The position numbers were made by a program, and so were the translations under genes. A DNA stretch of 11,287 nt, from NCBI GenBank assembly GCA_937942465.1, contig CALDEO010000177.1, forward strand, positions 1-11,287, written 5' to 3'. The stretch comes from an uncultured Saprospiraceae bacterium (GTDB lineage Bacteria; Bacteroidota; Bacteroidia; Chitinophagales; Saprospiraceae). Shown in pieces: positions 1-7,311 of the stretch (within the stretch, counting starts at the first letter, position 1; every line of letters starts with the position of its first letter). A model generated the notes under the pieces. That model did not search any database. It worked only from the letters and a program-made list of their open reading frames with translations, and was not told the origin of the DNA.

Positions 1-36
1 TATAAAAACATAAATATGTCCAAGGACTCAAAAACC

Positions 37-67
37 TTGTGCAGTCTCAATCAAAAGTATATCTTTG
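37..67 (+). promoter_or_regulatory. Bacteroidota primary-sigma promoter for DUF177-rpmF
   Basis: A TTG at 37-39 stands 20 bases upstream of a perfect TAnnTTTG element (TATCTTTG, 60-67). Both match the -33 and -7 boxes known for the primary sigma factor of Bacteroidota, and the spacing is also in the usual range. Transcription would be expected to start a few bases past 67, giving a leader of roughly 20-25 bases before the ATG at 96. A GTG at 39 opens the reading frame further upstream but lies inside the -33 box, so it cannot be the start on this transcript. This is a sequence match only; no expression data are visible. Confidence 0.75.
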
Positions 68-95
68 CACTCCATTTGAAAGAAAAGATGATGTT

Positions 96-626
96 ATGGA
101 AGCATTTGTTAATTTTGTAATACCGCATCAAGGTCTTTCGCCTGGATACCACGACTACCATTTTAACGTAAATAGTAGTTTTTTTGAACAGTTTGATAAT
201 TCTCCAATAATTGAGAGCGATATTGACATAAACTTGCAGCTAGAAAAGCGAATGGATATGTTAGTTCTTGATTTTGAAATCACAGGACACTTTAAAGGAG
301 ATTGTGATCGATGTTTAGTAGAAATCGATGTACCGATATCAGGACATAAGTCTTTGATGGTTAAGTATAGCGAGGATCAACTAGATGAGGAGGAGGAGAT
401 AGTGTATATCTCACCTGTTGATCATGAGATTAATGTAGCTCGATATATATATGAGTTTGTGATCTTGTCATTACCGTTAGGCAATAGGAGAGACTGTGAT
501 ATTGAAGATTTTAAATTTTGCGACAATGACTTGTTGAAGAAGTTAAATGAAACCAGTATCGAAGAACCAGAAAAAAGTAATGGATCTCAGTGGGATGCAT
601 TAAAGAACATAAATTTTGAATCTTAA
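96..626 (+). CDS. DUF177 (YceD-like) protein, L32-linked
   Basis: This 176-residue cytoplasmic protein belongs to the DUF177/YceD family, which is usually encoded directly before rpmF and has been linked to 23S rRNA accumulation or ribosome assembly in other organisms. Its molecular activity is not known to me. The family marks visible here are the paired cysteines in GDCDRCL (C70 and C73), an acidic stretch near 93-101, the ARYIYEFVILSLPL block (115-128) and the C-terminal WDALKNI. The ATG at 96 is chosen because it gives the usual N-terminus; the frame continues up to a GTG at 39, which lies inside the promoter. The stop is 16 bases before rpmF, so the two genes are almost certainly cotranscribed. 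Confidence 0.85.
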   Translation: MEAFVNFVIPHQGLSPGYHDYHFNVNSSFFEQFDNSPIIESDIDINLQLEKRMDMLVLDFEITGHFKGDCDRCLVEIDVPISGHKSLMVKYSEDQLDEEEEIVYISPVDHEINVARYIYEFVILSLPLGNRRDCDIEDFKFCDNDLLKKLNETSIEEPEKSNGSQWDALKNINFES

Positions 627-642
627 TAAATCCATATAGGAT

Positions 643-837
643 ATGGCACATCCAAAGAGTAAAATCTCGAAGCAAAGAAAAAGAACCAGAAGAACTCACA
701 AAGTGGAGACTATTGGTCAAATTGATACTTGTAGTGTAACTGGTGAAACTCACTTGAGACACAGAGCATACATGCATGAAGGAGCTATGTACTATAAAGG
801 TAAAGTTCTTATTGCTGCTGCTGAAGACGAGGATTAA
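643..837 (+). CDS. rpmF: 50S ribosomal protein L32, zinc-ribbon-less form
   Basis: This is a 64-residue basic protein of the large ribosomal subunit. The N-terminus MAHPKSKISKQRKRTRRTH is the classic L32 start, and the C-terminal part (HRAYMHEGAMYYKGKV) matches the core of the family. Many L32 proteins carry four zinc-binding cysteines in two CxxC-type pairs; here only C30 remains and the other positions are replaced (TCSVTGETHLRHRAY), so the protein should fold without zinc. Similar cysteine-poor L32 proteins are familiar from other Bacteroidota. It follows the DUF177 gene in the conserved pair, but plsX and fabH, which often come next in other bacteria, are absent here. A hairpin terminator lies 37 bases downstream. 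Confidence 0.97.
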   Translation: MAHPKSKISKQRKRTRRTHKVETIGQIDTCSVTGETHLRHRAYMHEGAMYYKGKVLIAAAEDED

Positions 838-874
838 ATCGTAAACGTATTAGACGAAAGTCTAGCAATGATAT

Positions 875-912
875 AAAGCTCCCCTGATGTAATGTCGGCT
901 GTGGAGCTTTTT
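875..912 (+). terminator. Rho-independent terminator after rpmF
   Basis: An 8-base perfect inverted repeat (AAAGCTCC at 875-882, GGAGCTTT at 903-910) is followed directly by further Ts on the plus strand. The 20-base loop can form a smaller inner stem (884-887 with 895-898, including one G-T pair). Its place just after rpmF fits the end of the DUF177-rpmF transcript. It also lies upstream of ridA, so ridA probably has its own promoter or depends on read-through. Confidence 0.65.
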
Positions 913-963
913 CTCATTAATGATATTTGGTTTGCATTCCTAAGTTTTAAAATATTAATTGAA

Positions 964-1344
964 ATGAAAAAGATAATTAATACTACTAAAGCACCAAGCC
1001 CAGTAGGACCGTACAATCAATCGGTCTTGGCAGGTGGTACCTTGTATTTATCAGGTCAGATCGCTTTAGATGCCAAGACAGGGGAGTTGGTCATGGATAC
1101 GATCGAGCAAGAGACGGAGCAAGTAATGACCAACTTGAGTTATGTATTGGCAGAAGCCGGTATGACATTTGAGCACATCGTTAAGTGTAGCGTATTTGTA
1201 TCTGATATGAAAAACTACGCTGCTATCAACGCCGTATATGCTAAGTATTTTGATGAAGCTACAGCACCCGCGAGAGAGTTAGTGGAAGTAGCCAATCTAC
1301 CAAAGTATGTGAATGTTGAAATTTCAGCAATAGCCGTAAAATAG
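964..1344 (+). CDS. ridA: RidA family enamine/imine deaminase
   Basis: This 126-residue RidA (YjgF/YER057c/UK114) protein hydrolyses reactive enamines and imines such as 2-aminoacrylate, which are released by PLP enzymes, and so protects those enzymes from damage. The family normally acts as a cytoplasmic trimer. Visible marks are SPVGPYNQ with Y17, LYLSGQI with S30, the substrate-carboxylate arginine R104 in APAREL, and E119 in VEISAIA; these correspond to the E. coli active-site residues Y17, S30, R105 and E120. The ATG at 964 gives the normal family length. The frame is open back to 892, but that extension would be encoded by the rpmF terminator hairpin and matches nothing in the family. 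Nine bases separate it from trpS, so the two are probably one operon. Confidence 0.95.
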   Translation: MKKIINTTKAPSPVGPYNQSVLAGGTLYLSGQIALDAKTGELVMDTIEQETEQVMTNLSYVLAEAGMTFEHIVKCSVFVSDMKNYAAINAVYAKYFDEATAPARELVEVANLPKYVNVEISAIAVK

Positions 1345-1353
1345 AATATTATC

Positions 1354-2367
1354 ATGAGTAGAAAACAAGTTTTATCCTGTATTCAGCCGACAGGGCACAT
1401 GCATTTTGGTAATTACTTCGGCGCAGTTGCCAATTGGGTCAATCTTCAAGAAGATTATGATTGTGTTTATGGAGTGGTAGACTATCATGCCATGACAATG
1501 CCTTATAAGGTAGATAAATTACGTACAACTTCGTGGGATTTGATACTTAATCTTGCGGCAGTAGGAGTTGATCCATCTAATCTTTTTGTGCAGAGTTTAG
1601 TCCCTGAGCATACAGAACTAGGTTGGATATTGAGTTGTTTTTGTTCTTATGGTCAGTTGACTCGTATGACACAATTTAAGGATAAGAGTCAGCAAAATAC
1701 TGAAGAGAGTAGCGATACATTTGTATCAGCGGGTCTGTTTGGATATCCTGTACTACAAGCAGCAGATATTTTGATATACAAGGCTGATTATGTGCCTGTA
1801 GGTAAAGATCAAAGTCAGCACCTAGAGTTGTCTCGTAATATTGCTCAACGATTTAATAATCAAGTGGGTAAAGAGTACTTTGTATTACCAGAGTCTTTAT
1901 TTACAGATACACCTAAGATTAAGTCAACTGCAGATCCAATGCGGAAGATGAGTAAAAGTGCTGGAGAAAAGCATTTTATCAATGTATTTGACTCAGAAGA
2001 ACGAATCAGAAAACAAATAAGATCAGCAGTGACTGACGCAGGGGATACACCTGAGGGAGAAATGAGTCCAGGTGTCGAAAATTTATTTGAGCTAATCAAA
2101 GCAACAGGCGAGCATCAGCAAAGCTATGAGGATCTAATACAGCAGCACAATGCTGGATCACTTAAATATGTCGATCTAAAGCAAGTTGCAGCAGATGCTC
2201 TTGTCGGACTTAACAGGACTTTTGTTGAGAATAGAGCAGAGTTAGCATCTAATAAGAAAGAACTGAAAAATAAAATTAAGCAATCTTCATTTGAGATCCG
2301 TAAGCAAGCACAAGAGACACTTAAAGAGGTCAAAGAGCTTGTAGGATTAATGAATGTAAGGTTCTAG
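1354..2367 (+). CDS. trpS: Tryptophan-tRNA ligase
   Basis: This 337-residue class I aminoacyl-tRNA synthetase charges tRNA-Trp with tryptophan using ATP. The HIGH-type signature is seen as PTGHMHFGN (12-20) and the second ATP-site signature as KMSKS (198-202). The LFGYPVLQAADIL segment (128-140) carries D138, at the position of the aspartate that reads the indole NH in bacterial TrpRS. The VGKDQSQHLELSRNIAQRFN block is also typical. The length is normal for a bacterial TrpRS. There is no leader peptide or T-box-like structure in the 9-base gap to ridA, so tryptophan-dependent control is not evident. Confidence 0.97.
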   Translation: MSRKQVLSCIQPTGHMHFGNYFGAVANWVNLQEDYDCVYGVVDYHAMTMPYKVDKLRTTSWDLILNLAAVGVDPSNLFVQSLVPEHTELGWILSCFCSYGQLTRMTQFKDKSQQNTEESSDTFVSAGLFGYPVLQAADILIYKADYVPVGKDQSQHLELSRNIAQRFNNQVGKEYFVLPESLFTDTPKIKSTADPMRKMSKSAGEKHFINVFDSEERIRKQIRSAVTDAGDTPEGEMSPGVENLFELIKATGEHQQSYEDLIQQHNAGSLKYVDLKQVAADALVGLNRTFVENRAELASNKKELKNKIKQSSFEIRKQAQETLKEVKELVGLMNVRF

Positions 2368-2387
2368 TTAGAAATAATAGCACGTCT

Positions 2388-2996
2388 ATGAAGATCATTT
2401 GTATTGGTAGGAATTATGCAGATCACGCTAAGGAGCTTAATAATCCACTGCCTAAAGAGCCGCTAGTATTTATGAAACCTCCAACTGCTTTACTTTTGGA
2501 GGGGAAGGCATTTTATATCCCTGCATTTACAGATGATGTACATTACGAACTTGAGGTTGTACTTAAGATATGTAAGAACGGTCGTCATGTTCAGCCAGAA
2601 TTTGCGTCAGGATACTATGAAGAGATTGGTCTCGGAATAGATATGACAGCGAGGGATATTCAACAAAAGTGTAAAGAAAAAGGGCACCCTTGGGAGATAG
2701 CCAAGGCATTTGATCACTCCGCAGTGATCGGGTCTTTTTGTTCTAAAGAGCAATTTGTGGATAATCGCATACTTTTCTCATTGAATAAAAATGGAGAGAC
2801 CGTACAGAAAGGAGATACTCAGGATCTCATTTTTTCATTCGATTATATCATTCAATACGTATCCAAATACTTTAAATTGCAAATGGGGGATCTCATATTT
2901 ACAGGGACTCCTGCGGGGGTTGGGCCTATCAAAAAGGGCGATGTATTAGAGGGTTTTGTAGGAGAGGATAGAATGTTGCGTTGTGAGATTAGATAA
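2388..2996 (+). CDS. Fumarylacetoacetate hydrolase family protein (acylpyruvase-like)
   Basis: This 202-residue single-domain protein belongs to the FAH family in its short FAHD1/YcgM-like form. Such enzymes use a divalent metal to cleave or rearrange small 2-oxo acids (acylpyruvate hydrolysis, oxaloacetate decarboxylation or tautomerisation). The N-terminal KIICIGRNYADHAKEL, the metal ligands E54, E56 (HYELE) and D85 (GIDMTARDIQ), the GHPWEIAKAFDHSA segment (99-112) and the C-terminal FTGTPAGVG are all typical. It begins 20 bases after trpS and is probably cotranscribed with ridA and trpS. The exact substrate cannot be told from sequence. A role in cleaning up reactive oxo acids, beside RidA, is an inference from context. 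Confidence 0.92.
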   Translation: MKIICIGRNYADHAKELNNPLPKEPLVFMKPPTALLLEGKAFYIPAFTDDVHYELEVVLKICKNGRHVQPEFASGYYEEIGLGIDMTARDIQQKCKEKGHPWEIAKAFDHSAVIGSFCSKEQFVDNRILFSLNKNGETVQKGDTQDLIFSFDYIIQYVSKYFKLQMGDLIFTGTPAGVGPIKKGDVLEGFVGEDRMLRCEIR

Positions 2997-3107
2997 CAAC
3001 TCAGAATGTCGCATAATATTTTAAGATTAGAATAACTTACTTGGGTTAGACTTGTTAATGGTATTAATAATACTTTTACAGCCCAATTGAAATAAACATA
3101 AAAAGGC

Positions 3108-4361
3108 ATGGCATATTTATTTACTTCAGAGTCAGTTTCAGAAGGACATCCAGATAAGATAGCAGATCAGATTTCAGATGCATTAGTAGATCACTTTTTA
3201 GCATTTGATCCTAATTCTAAGATTGCCTGTGAGACACTAGTCACGACGGGTCAGGTTATATTAGCTGGAGAAGTCAAGACTAAGAGTTACTTAGATGTAC
3301 AGCAGATCGCACGAGATGTGATCAAGCGTATAGGGTATACTAAGTCTGAGTATATGTTTGATGCCAATAGCTGTGGTGTATTGTCCGCAATACATGAGCA
3401 GTCTCCTGATATTAATCAAGGGGTAGATCGTAAGAAGAAAGAAGATCAAGGCGCTGGTGATCAGGGTATGATGTTTGGATATGCGACCAACGAAACAGAA
3501 AACTATATGCCGCTAGCATTAGATCTGTCACATAGAATATTGCAAGTATTGGCTGATATCCGTAAAGGCGGTAAGAAGATGAAGTATCTACGACCTGATG
3601 CCAAGTCCCAAGTGACTATAGAGTATGATGATAATCATAAGCCAGTACGTATAGATAGTATCGTGGTGAGTACGCAACATGATGATTTTGATTCTGAAAA
3701 GAAGATGCTTGCGCAAATAAAGGATGATGTAATCAATATCGTGATACCCCGTGTAATGAAGGGATTGAAGTCTTCAATTAAAAAGTTATTTACTGATAAA
3801 GTAACCTATCATGTCAACCCGACTGGGAAGTTTGTGATTGGAGGTCCTCATGGAGATACGGGTCTTACAGGACGTAAGATCATTGTAGATACTTATGGTG
3901 GTAAAGGTGCTCACGGTGGAGGGGCATTCTCTGGTAAAGACCCATCTAAAGTAGATAGAAGTGCTGCATATGCAACTAGGCATATTGCTAAGAATCTTGT
4001 CGCAGCAGGCGTTGCTGATGAAATACTTGTACAAGTATCTTATGCAATCGGTGTAGCTGATCCTACAAATATATATGTCAATACATATGGTACATCAAAA
4101 GTCAAAATGACTGATGGTGAGATCGCTGATAAAGTGATGGAGGTATTCGGTATGAGACCTTATGCTATAGAGAAGAGGCTTAAATTAAGAAACCCTATCT
4201 ATTCTGATTCTGCAGCTTATGGTCATATGGGTAGAATTCCAGAGACTAAAGAGGTAAGTTTCACTGATGGATCTGGTAGAGTCAAGAAAATGATGGTTGA
4301 GACATTTACTTGGGAGAAGCTAGACTATGTAGATAAAGTAAAGAAAGCATTCAAGATTTAA
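3108..4361 (+). CDS. metK: S-adenosylmethionine synthase
   Basis: This 417-residue cytoplasmic enzyme makes S-adenosylmethionine from methionine and ATP. Visible signatures are [11 protein letters not shown] (7-17, with the catalytic H14), GAGDQG (115-120), [13 protein letters not shown] (245-257) and the glycine-rich phosphate loop [17 protein letters not shown] (270-286). It is longer than the roughly 384-residue E. coli enzyme; the extra residues lie in the middle (about 150-235) and near the C-terminus, as is common in Bacteroidota. A 111-base spacer separates it from the FAH-family gene, so it may have its own promoter, but I found no convincing box and no SAM riboswitch structure there. 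It converges on the minus-strand lipoprotein gene with only 11 bases between the stops. Confidence 0.97.
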   Translation: MAYLFTSESVSEGHPDKIADQISDALVDHFLAFDPNSKIACETLVTTGQVILAGEVKTKSYLDVQQIARDVIKRIGYTKSEYMFDANSCGVLSAIHEQSPDINQGVDRKKKEDQGAGDQGMMFGYATNETENYMPLALDLSHRILQVLADIRKGGKKMKYLRPDAKSQVTIEYDDNHKPVRIDSIVVSTQHDDFDSEKKMLAQIKDDVINIVIPRVMKGLKSSIKKLFTDKVTYHVNPTGKFVIGGPHGDTGLTGRKIIVDTYGGKGAHGGGAFSGKDPSKVDRSAAYATRHIAKNLVAAGVADEILVQVSYAIGVADPTNIYVNTYGTSKVKMTDGEIADKVMEVFGMRPYAIEKRLKLRNPIYSDSAAYGHMGRIPETKEVSFTDGSGRVKKMMVETFTWEKLDYVDKVKKAFKI

Positions 4362-4372
4362 AATAAAACAGA

Positions 4373-4837
4373 CTAATTTCCGAATAATTCATCAATGTAC
4401 TCTGCTCTCGTAGTAAGAGTATAATTGGTGTTACATGATGCAGTCCCACTTGCCATCATACTAAAACAGAATCCATCAACGTCAGTATTGTCTAGGTGCT
4501 CGCGGAATAATTTGCAATGTCCTAGTTCATGAAATACCACATATTCCCTAAAAAGGGTATCGGCTTCATCCCATGAGTTTTGGTCTACGGTGATTTTGTT
4601 ATTTGCTTCTTCTTCAAACTGACATAGACCTATAAGTCCTGGAGTCGAGACAGGCGATATACGGCCGTCTATATCCGATAAATCTATCGTAATACCGCGT
4701 GAAGTTGCCTCTTCTATAAATTGATCAAAGTAATAGTGAAGCTCTTCTTCGACATTAGGGTAGCGATCAGATTCGTTTTTGGAGCAAGACGTAGTCGTTA
4801 CAATAATTGCTACTATTAGAATGAGGATTTTATTCAT
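4373..4837 (-). CDS. Small zincin-like lipoprotein, putative metallopeptidase
   Basis: This is a 154-residue exported lipoprotein. A hydrophobic signal (residues 2-14) ends in a lipobox-like TTSC with C18 as the lipidated residue. The mature part carries VVFHELGHC, an HExxH zinc-binding motif (H103-H107), followed by H114 as a possible third ligand and by SMM (126-128), which could serve as the Met-turn of a metzincin. The protein ends in YIDELFG. The layout (HELGHC, a later His, then a SxM and a terminal Y-x-DELF) resembles a set of small putative metallopeptidases I recall from other Bacteroidota, but no substrate is known. The ATG at 4837 is preferred because it gives the most typical lipoprotein N-terminus; 4843 adds two residues, and the frame is open to 4873. 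Activity is inferred from the motif only. Confidence 0.75.
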   Translation of the reverse strand: MNKILILIVAIIVTTTSCSKNESDRYPNVEEELHYYFDQFIEEATSRGITIDLSDIDGRISPVSTPGLIGLCQFEEEANNKITVDQNSWDEADTLFREYVVFHELGHCKLFREHLDNTDVDGFCFSMMASGTASCNTNYTLTTRAEYIDELFGN

Positions 4838-4952
4838 AGTCATAGATTTTCTGTGTATTTCCTTAACTAACATTAGTATCGGGATAGTACAATTGAATCA
4901 TAATTACAATTCGAAATGTCCGTACCGCTAGTAAGGTATTAACACGAGTTAC

Positions 4953-6221
4953 CTAGTCTGGTTTACGTTTCTTTTTATAATATGGTTTTTTTCCACCTTT
5001 ATTACCGCCTTTACTACCACCACCTTTACGGTTGTTGTTAAAATGTTTCTTTGGCCCTCTTGATTTTGTTAACGACCATTCTGGGCTTTCGCCAATTTCC
5101 TTAGGAGTAGGTATTTTTGATATGGTAGTTTCGATAAGCTTTTCTATTTGACTGAATTGGTACATATCCTCTTCATTCACCAGGGTGAGTGCCACACCAG
5201 TAGTATTGGCTCTAGCCGTACGACCTACACGGTGTACATAATCTTCAGCATTTTTAGGTACCTCATAGTTGATTACTAAGTTGATATCTTTAATATCAAT
5301 ACCTCTTGCCAGTACGTCCGTAGCTACTACAATACGGGTCTTTTTAGATCGGAATGTTCTTAATACTTCCTCTCTTTGAGACTGATCGTAGTCAGAGGAT
5401 ATCCCTTCTACATTATGTTTGTATCTTCTGAGAGAGCTCACGATATCATTCACCTTAGCCTTAGTAGAGGTAAAAATGATAATGCTTTCGTAATTGTCTT
5501 TTTCGTTGATCAACTTGTTGATCAGTCTATTTTTATTTTGATTATACACTAGGTATACAGCTTGGAGTACACCCTCAGCTGGTTTCGATAGTGCAATATT
5601 TACTTCTTGAGGATTTACCAATGTTTGCTTAGCAAGTTGCCTGATTTTAGGGGGCATTGTTGCTGAGAACATTAGGTTTTGCCTTTTCTTTGGTAAGAAT
5701 GACATGATCTTTTTTAGATCTTCATGAAATCCCATATCCAACATCCTATCCGCTTCATCTAAGATCAAATGTTGGACTTTATCAAATTTGACATACCCTA
5801 GATTAAGGTGAGATATCAGCTTTCCTGGAGTTGCTACAATGATATGCGTACCTCCGGTCAATGCCTTCTTTTGTTGTTCAAATTCGGCACCACCACCACC
5901 ACCATATACAGGGATAGACTCCACACCTAAGAAGTATGCAAATCCCTGAATCTGTCGATCTATTTGTATTGCTAGCTCACGCGTTGGACACAATACTAGC
6001 GTCGTAGTTATACTTTCTAGTTCTTTACCTGCAAATGCATCAAGGACTGGAAGTATAAAGGCTGCGGTTTTACCAGTACCCGTCTGGGCACATGCGATAA
6101 TGTCCTTACCTTCTTTTATGATTGGGATAGATAGTTCTTGGATTGGAGTAGCATCTTTAAACCCCATGTAGTCCAATGCTTCTAATAGCTGATCACTTAG
6201 ACCGAATTCAGAAAATTTCAT
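4953..6221 (-). CDS. DEAD-box RNA helicase, RhlE-like
   Basis: This 422-residue ATP-dependent RNA helicase is likely to act in ribosome assembly, RNA decay or cold adaptation. All motifs are in order: an N-terminal F and Q-motif (TPIQ, 25-28), motif I AQTGTGKT (45-52), Ia PTRELA (79-84), TPGK (131-134), II DEAD (155-158), III SAT (186-188), V TDVLARGIDI (301-310) and VI HRVGRTAR (330-337). A short, disordered C-terminal tail rich in Gly, Lys and Asn (about 388-422) should bind RNA non-specifically, as in RhlE-type proteins. Several paralogues are usual in Bacteroidota, so no symbol is given. The gene is 57 bases after the VOC gene and 115 bases before the lipoprotein gene on the same strand; no clear promoter or terminator is visible in either gap. 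Confidence 0.95.
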   Translation of the reverse strand: MKFSEFGLSDQLLEALDYMGFKDATPIQELSIPIIKEGKDIIACAQTGTGKTAAFILPVLDAFAGKELESITTTLVLCPTRELAIQIDRQIQGFAYFLGVESIPVYGGGGGAEFEQQKKALTGGTHIIVATPGKLISHLNLGYVKFDKVQHLILDEADRMLDMGFHEDLKKIMSFLPKKRQNLMFSATMPPKIRQLAKQTLVNPQEVNIALSKPAEGVLQAVYLVYNQNKNRLINKLINEKDNYESIIIFTSTKAKVNDIVSSLRRYKHNVEGISSDYDQSQREEVLRTFRSKKTRIVVATDVLARGIDIKDINLVINYEVPKNAEDYVHRVGRTARANTTGVALTLVNEEDMYQFSQIEKLIETTISKIPTPKEIGESPEWSLTKSRGPKKHFNNNRKGGGSKGGNKGGKKPYYKKKRKPD

Positions 6222-6278
6222 GCTGCTAAGATGGTGATTTTATCTCCAAGCGTATAGTATATATTATTAAAGTCTATA

Positions 6279-6707
6279 TTATTTATTCTTTTGATCCTCA
6301 TAATATTGATCAAATACGGCATCTACAGGCTCCCATAGTTCTATTTTGTTGCCTTCAGGGTCCATGATATGTACAAATTTACCATAGTCGTAGCTTGTAA
6401 TGTTATCTAATATAGTAACTCCTGCTTTTTTAAGTTGTTCTACCAATAGTTCTAGATTATCTACTCTATAGTTGATCATAAAGTCTTTAGTGGAGGGCAA
6501 CATTTGCTCCGTATTTTTGCTAAATGTACTCCACTGTAAGTAAGCGTTTTGATTAGGGTCTTCTTTTTGCTTAGTTGTGAATGTAGCTCCGTATTCGTCT
6601 GTGTCAAATCCTAGTTGCTCAGCATACCATTGTTTGAGTTGGTTGGGATCTTCACATTTAAAAAAGATTCCACCGACTCCAGTTACCTTAGCTTTTTTGT
6701 CACTCAT
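6279..6707 (-). CDS. VOC (glyoxalase/bleomycin-resistance fold) protein
   Basis: This 142-residue protein has a single vicinal-oxygen-chelate unit of two beta-alpha-beta-beta-beta modules. The first module begins at VTGVGGIFFKCEDPNQLKQW (8-27) and the second at about 76 (FMINYRVDNLELLVEQLKKAG), ending in the family hallmark MDPEGNKIELWEP (115-126) with E123 as a likely metal ligand. VOC proteins include glyoxalases, dioxygenases and drug-binding proteins, and this one cannot be assigned a substrate. The ATG at 6707 starts 4 bases after the upstream gene's stop and gives a normal VOC N-terminus; an in-frame ATG at 6752 would add 15 residues lying over the upstream gene's end and looks unlikely. 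Translation is probably coupled to the gene before it. Confidence 0.88.
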   Translation of the reverse strand: MSDKKAKVTGVGGIFFKCEDPNQLKQWYAEQLGFDTDEYGATFTTKQKEDPNQNAYLQWSTFSKNTEQMLPSTKDFMINYRVDNLELLVEQLKKAGVTILDNITSYDYGKFVHIMDPEGNKIELWEPVDAVFDQYYEDQKNK

Positions 6708-6711
6708 GTGT

Positions 6712-7311
6712 TTATGTTTTTGACTTGAATACTTCTGCAACCCATTCTCCAAAGTCTAGAGGGTCTTTATAGTTTCGATCTTGATACACCATCGTTTTTG
6801 CACGGAGGTATTCAATACTGTCCTGTTTTATAGACAATTCTATTTGGATGTTTCCAAATCTCTGATCGACGGGCATCTCTACTTTAAACCGATGAGAAGG
6901 TTTCATGTAGATGTTGTATATCGTCTGTATTTCACCGTTGATTTCTCGAGTACGGATCTCTGACATTTGTACGATATAGCCAAGTGCTTTAGTTGTCTGA
7001 GCTATGTATTTTTGCAGATGCAGGAAATCTAATTTCTCCTTAATACTTGCATTCGGAGTAATCCGAAAACCAGAAAAGGTATTCTGCATGCTGAAGCTAA
7101 TATCGCTATTGTTGTTTTGATTAGTCAAGGTGTCTATATACGCTTGATAAATCAGGTTTTGTTGAAAACTTAATTTACTAGAGGATATCCATTCAAGATA
7201 ATCTAGCTGTTCATAGTCAATTTTATACTCTTCATGTATTAGCGGTATGACAGAGTGCTTTTTAGGCTTTTCTGAAAACCTAGAAGTTATAAAATCCCAA
7301 AGTTTACTCAT
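6712..7311 (-). CDS. Hypothetical cytoplasmic protein coupled to cvpA
   Basis: I do not recognise this 199-residue protein. It has no signal peptide or membrane segment and looks soluble. The N-terminus is amphipathic and basic (MSKLWDFITSRFSEKPKK), the middle is rich in Gln and Asn around 64-80, and the second half alternates polar and hydrophobic residues in a way that suggests beta strands (about 110-165). Its start overlaps the end of the cvpA-like gene by 8 bases (ATGAGTAA, 7304-7311), a typical sign of translational coupling, and the VOC gene starts 4 bases after its stop. The tight packing makes it a real gene and suggests that it works with the CvpA-like membrane protein, but that is inference. 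Confidence 0.8.
   Translation of the reverse strand: MSKLWDFITSRFSEKPKKHSVIPLIHEEYKIDYEQLDYLEWISSSKLSFQQNLIYQAYIDTLTNQNNNSDISFSMQNTFSGFRITPNASIKEKLDFLHLQKYIAQTTKALGYIVQMSEIRTREINGEIQTIYNIYMKPSHRFKVEMPVDQRFGNIQIELSIKQDSIEYLRAKTMVYQDRNYKDPLDFGEWVAEVFKSKT

Noticed and set aside
39..95. N-terminal extension of the DUF177 protein from a GTG
   Set aside because: It overlaps the -33 and -7 boxes, and the DUF177 family N-terminus begins at the ATG at 96.
922..935. Possible ridA promoter boxes (GATATTTG, TTGGTTTG)
   Set aside because: Each has one mismatch in the TA pair and there is no TTG at a suitable distance upstream.
892..963. 24-residue N-terminal extension of RidA
   Set aside because: It is encoded by the rpmF terminator hairpin and the spacer; RidA proteins begin at the MKKI-type start at 964.
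3052..3078. Possible metK promoter (TTG, then TACTTTTA)
   Set aside because: The -7 box lacks its final G and the spacing is only 16 bases; too weak to call.
2997..3107. SAM riboswitch ahead of metK
   Set aside because: I see no conserved SAM-riboswitch core and no terminator hairpin in the 111-base spacer.
4844..4952. Hairpin or terminator between the helicase and the zincin-like lipoprotein gene
   Set aside because: Only short AT-rich pairings (for example AATTG/CAATT) can be found, without a T-run.
5881..5906. Run of ACC repeats as a microsatellite
   Set aside because: It encodes the glycine run (GGGGG) after motif Ia of the helicase and is short coding low complexity.
6247..6256. Minus-strand promoter box TACGCTTG ahead of the DEAD-box helicase
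   Set aside because: It has one mismatch in the -7 box and no TTG partner upstream.
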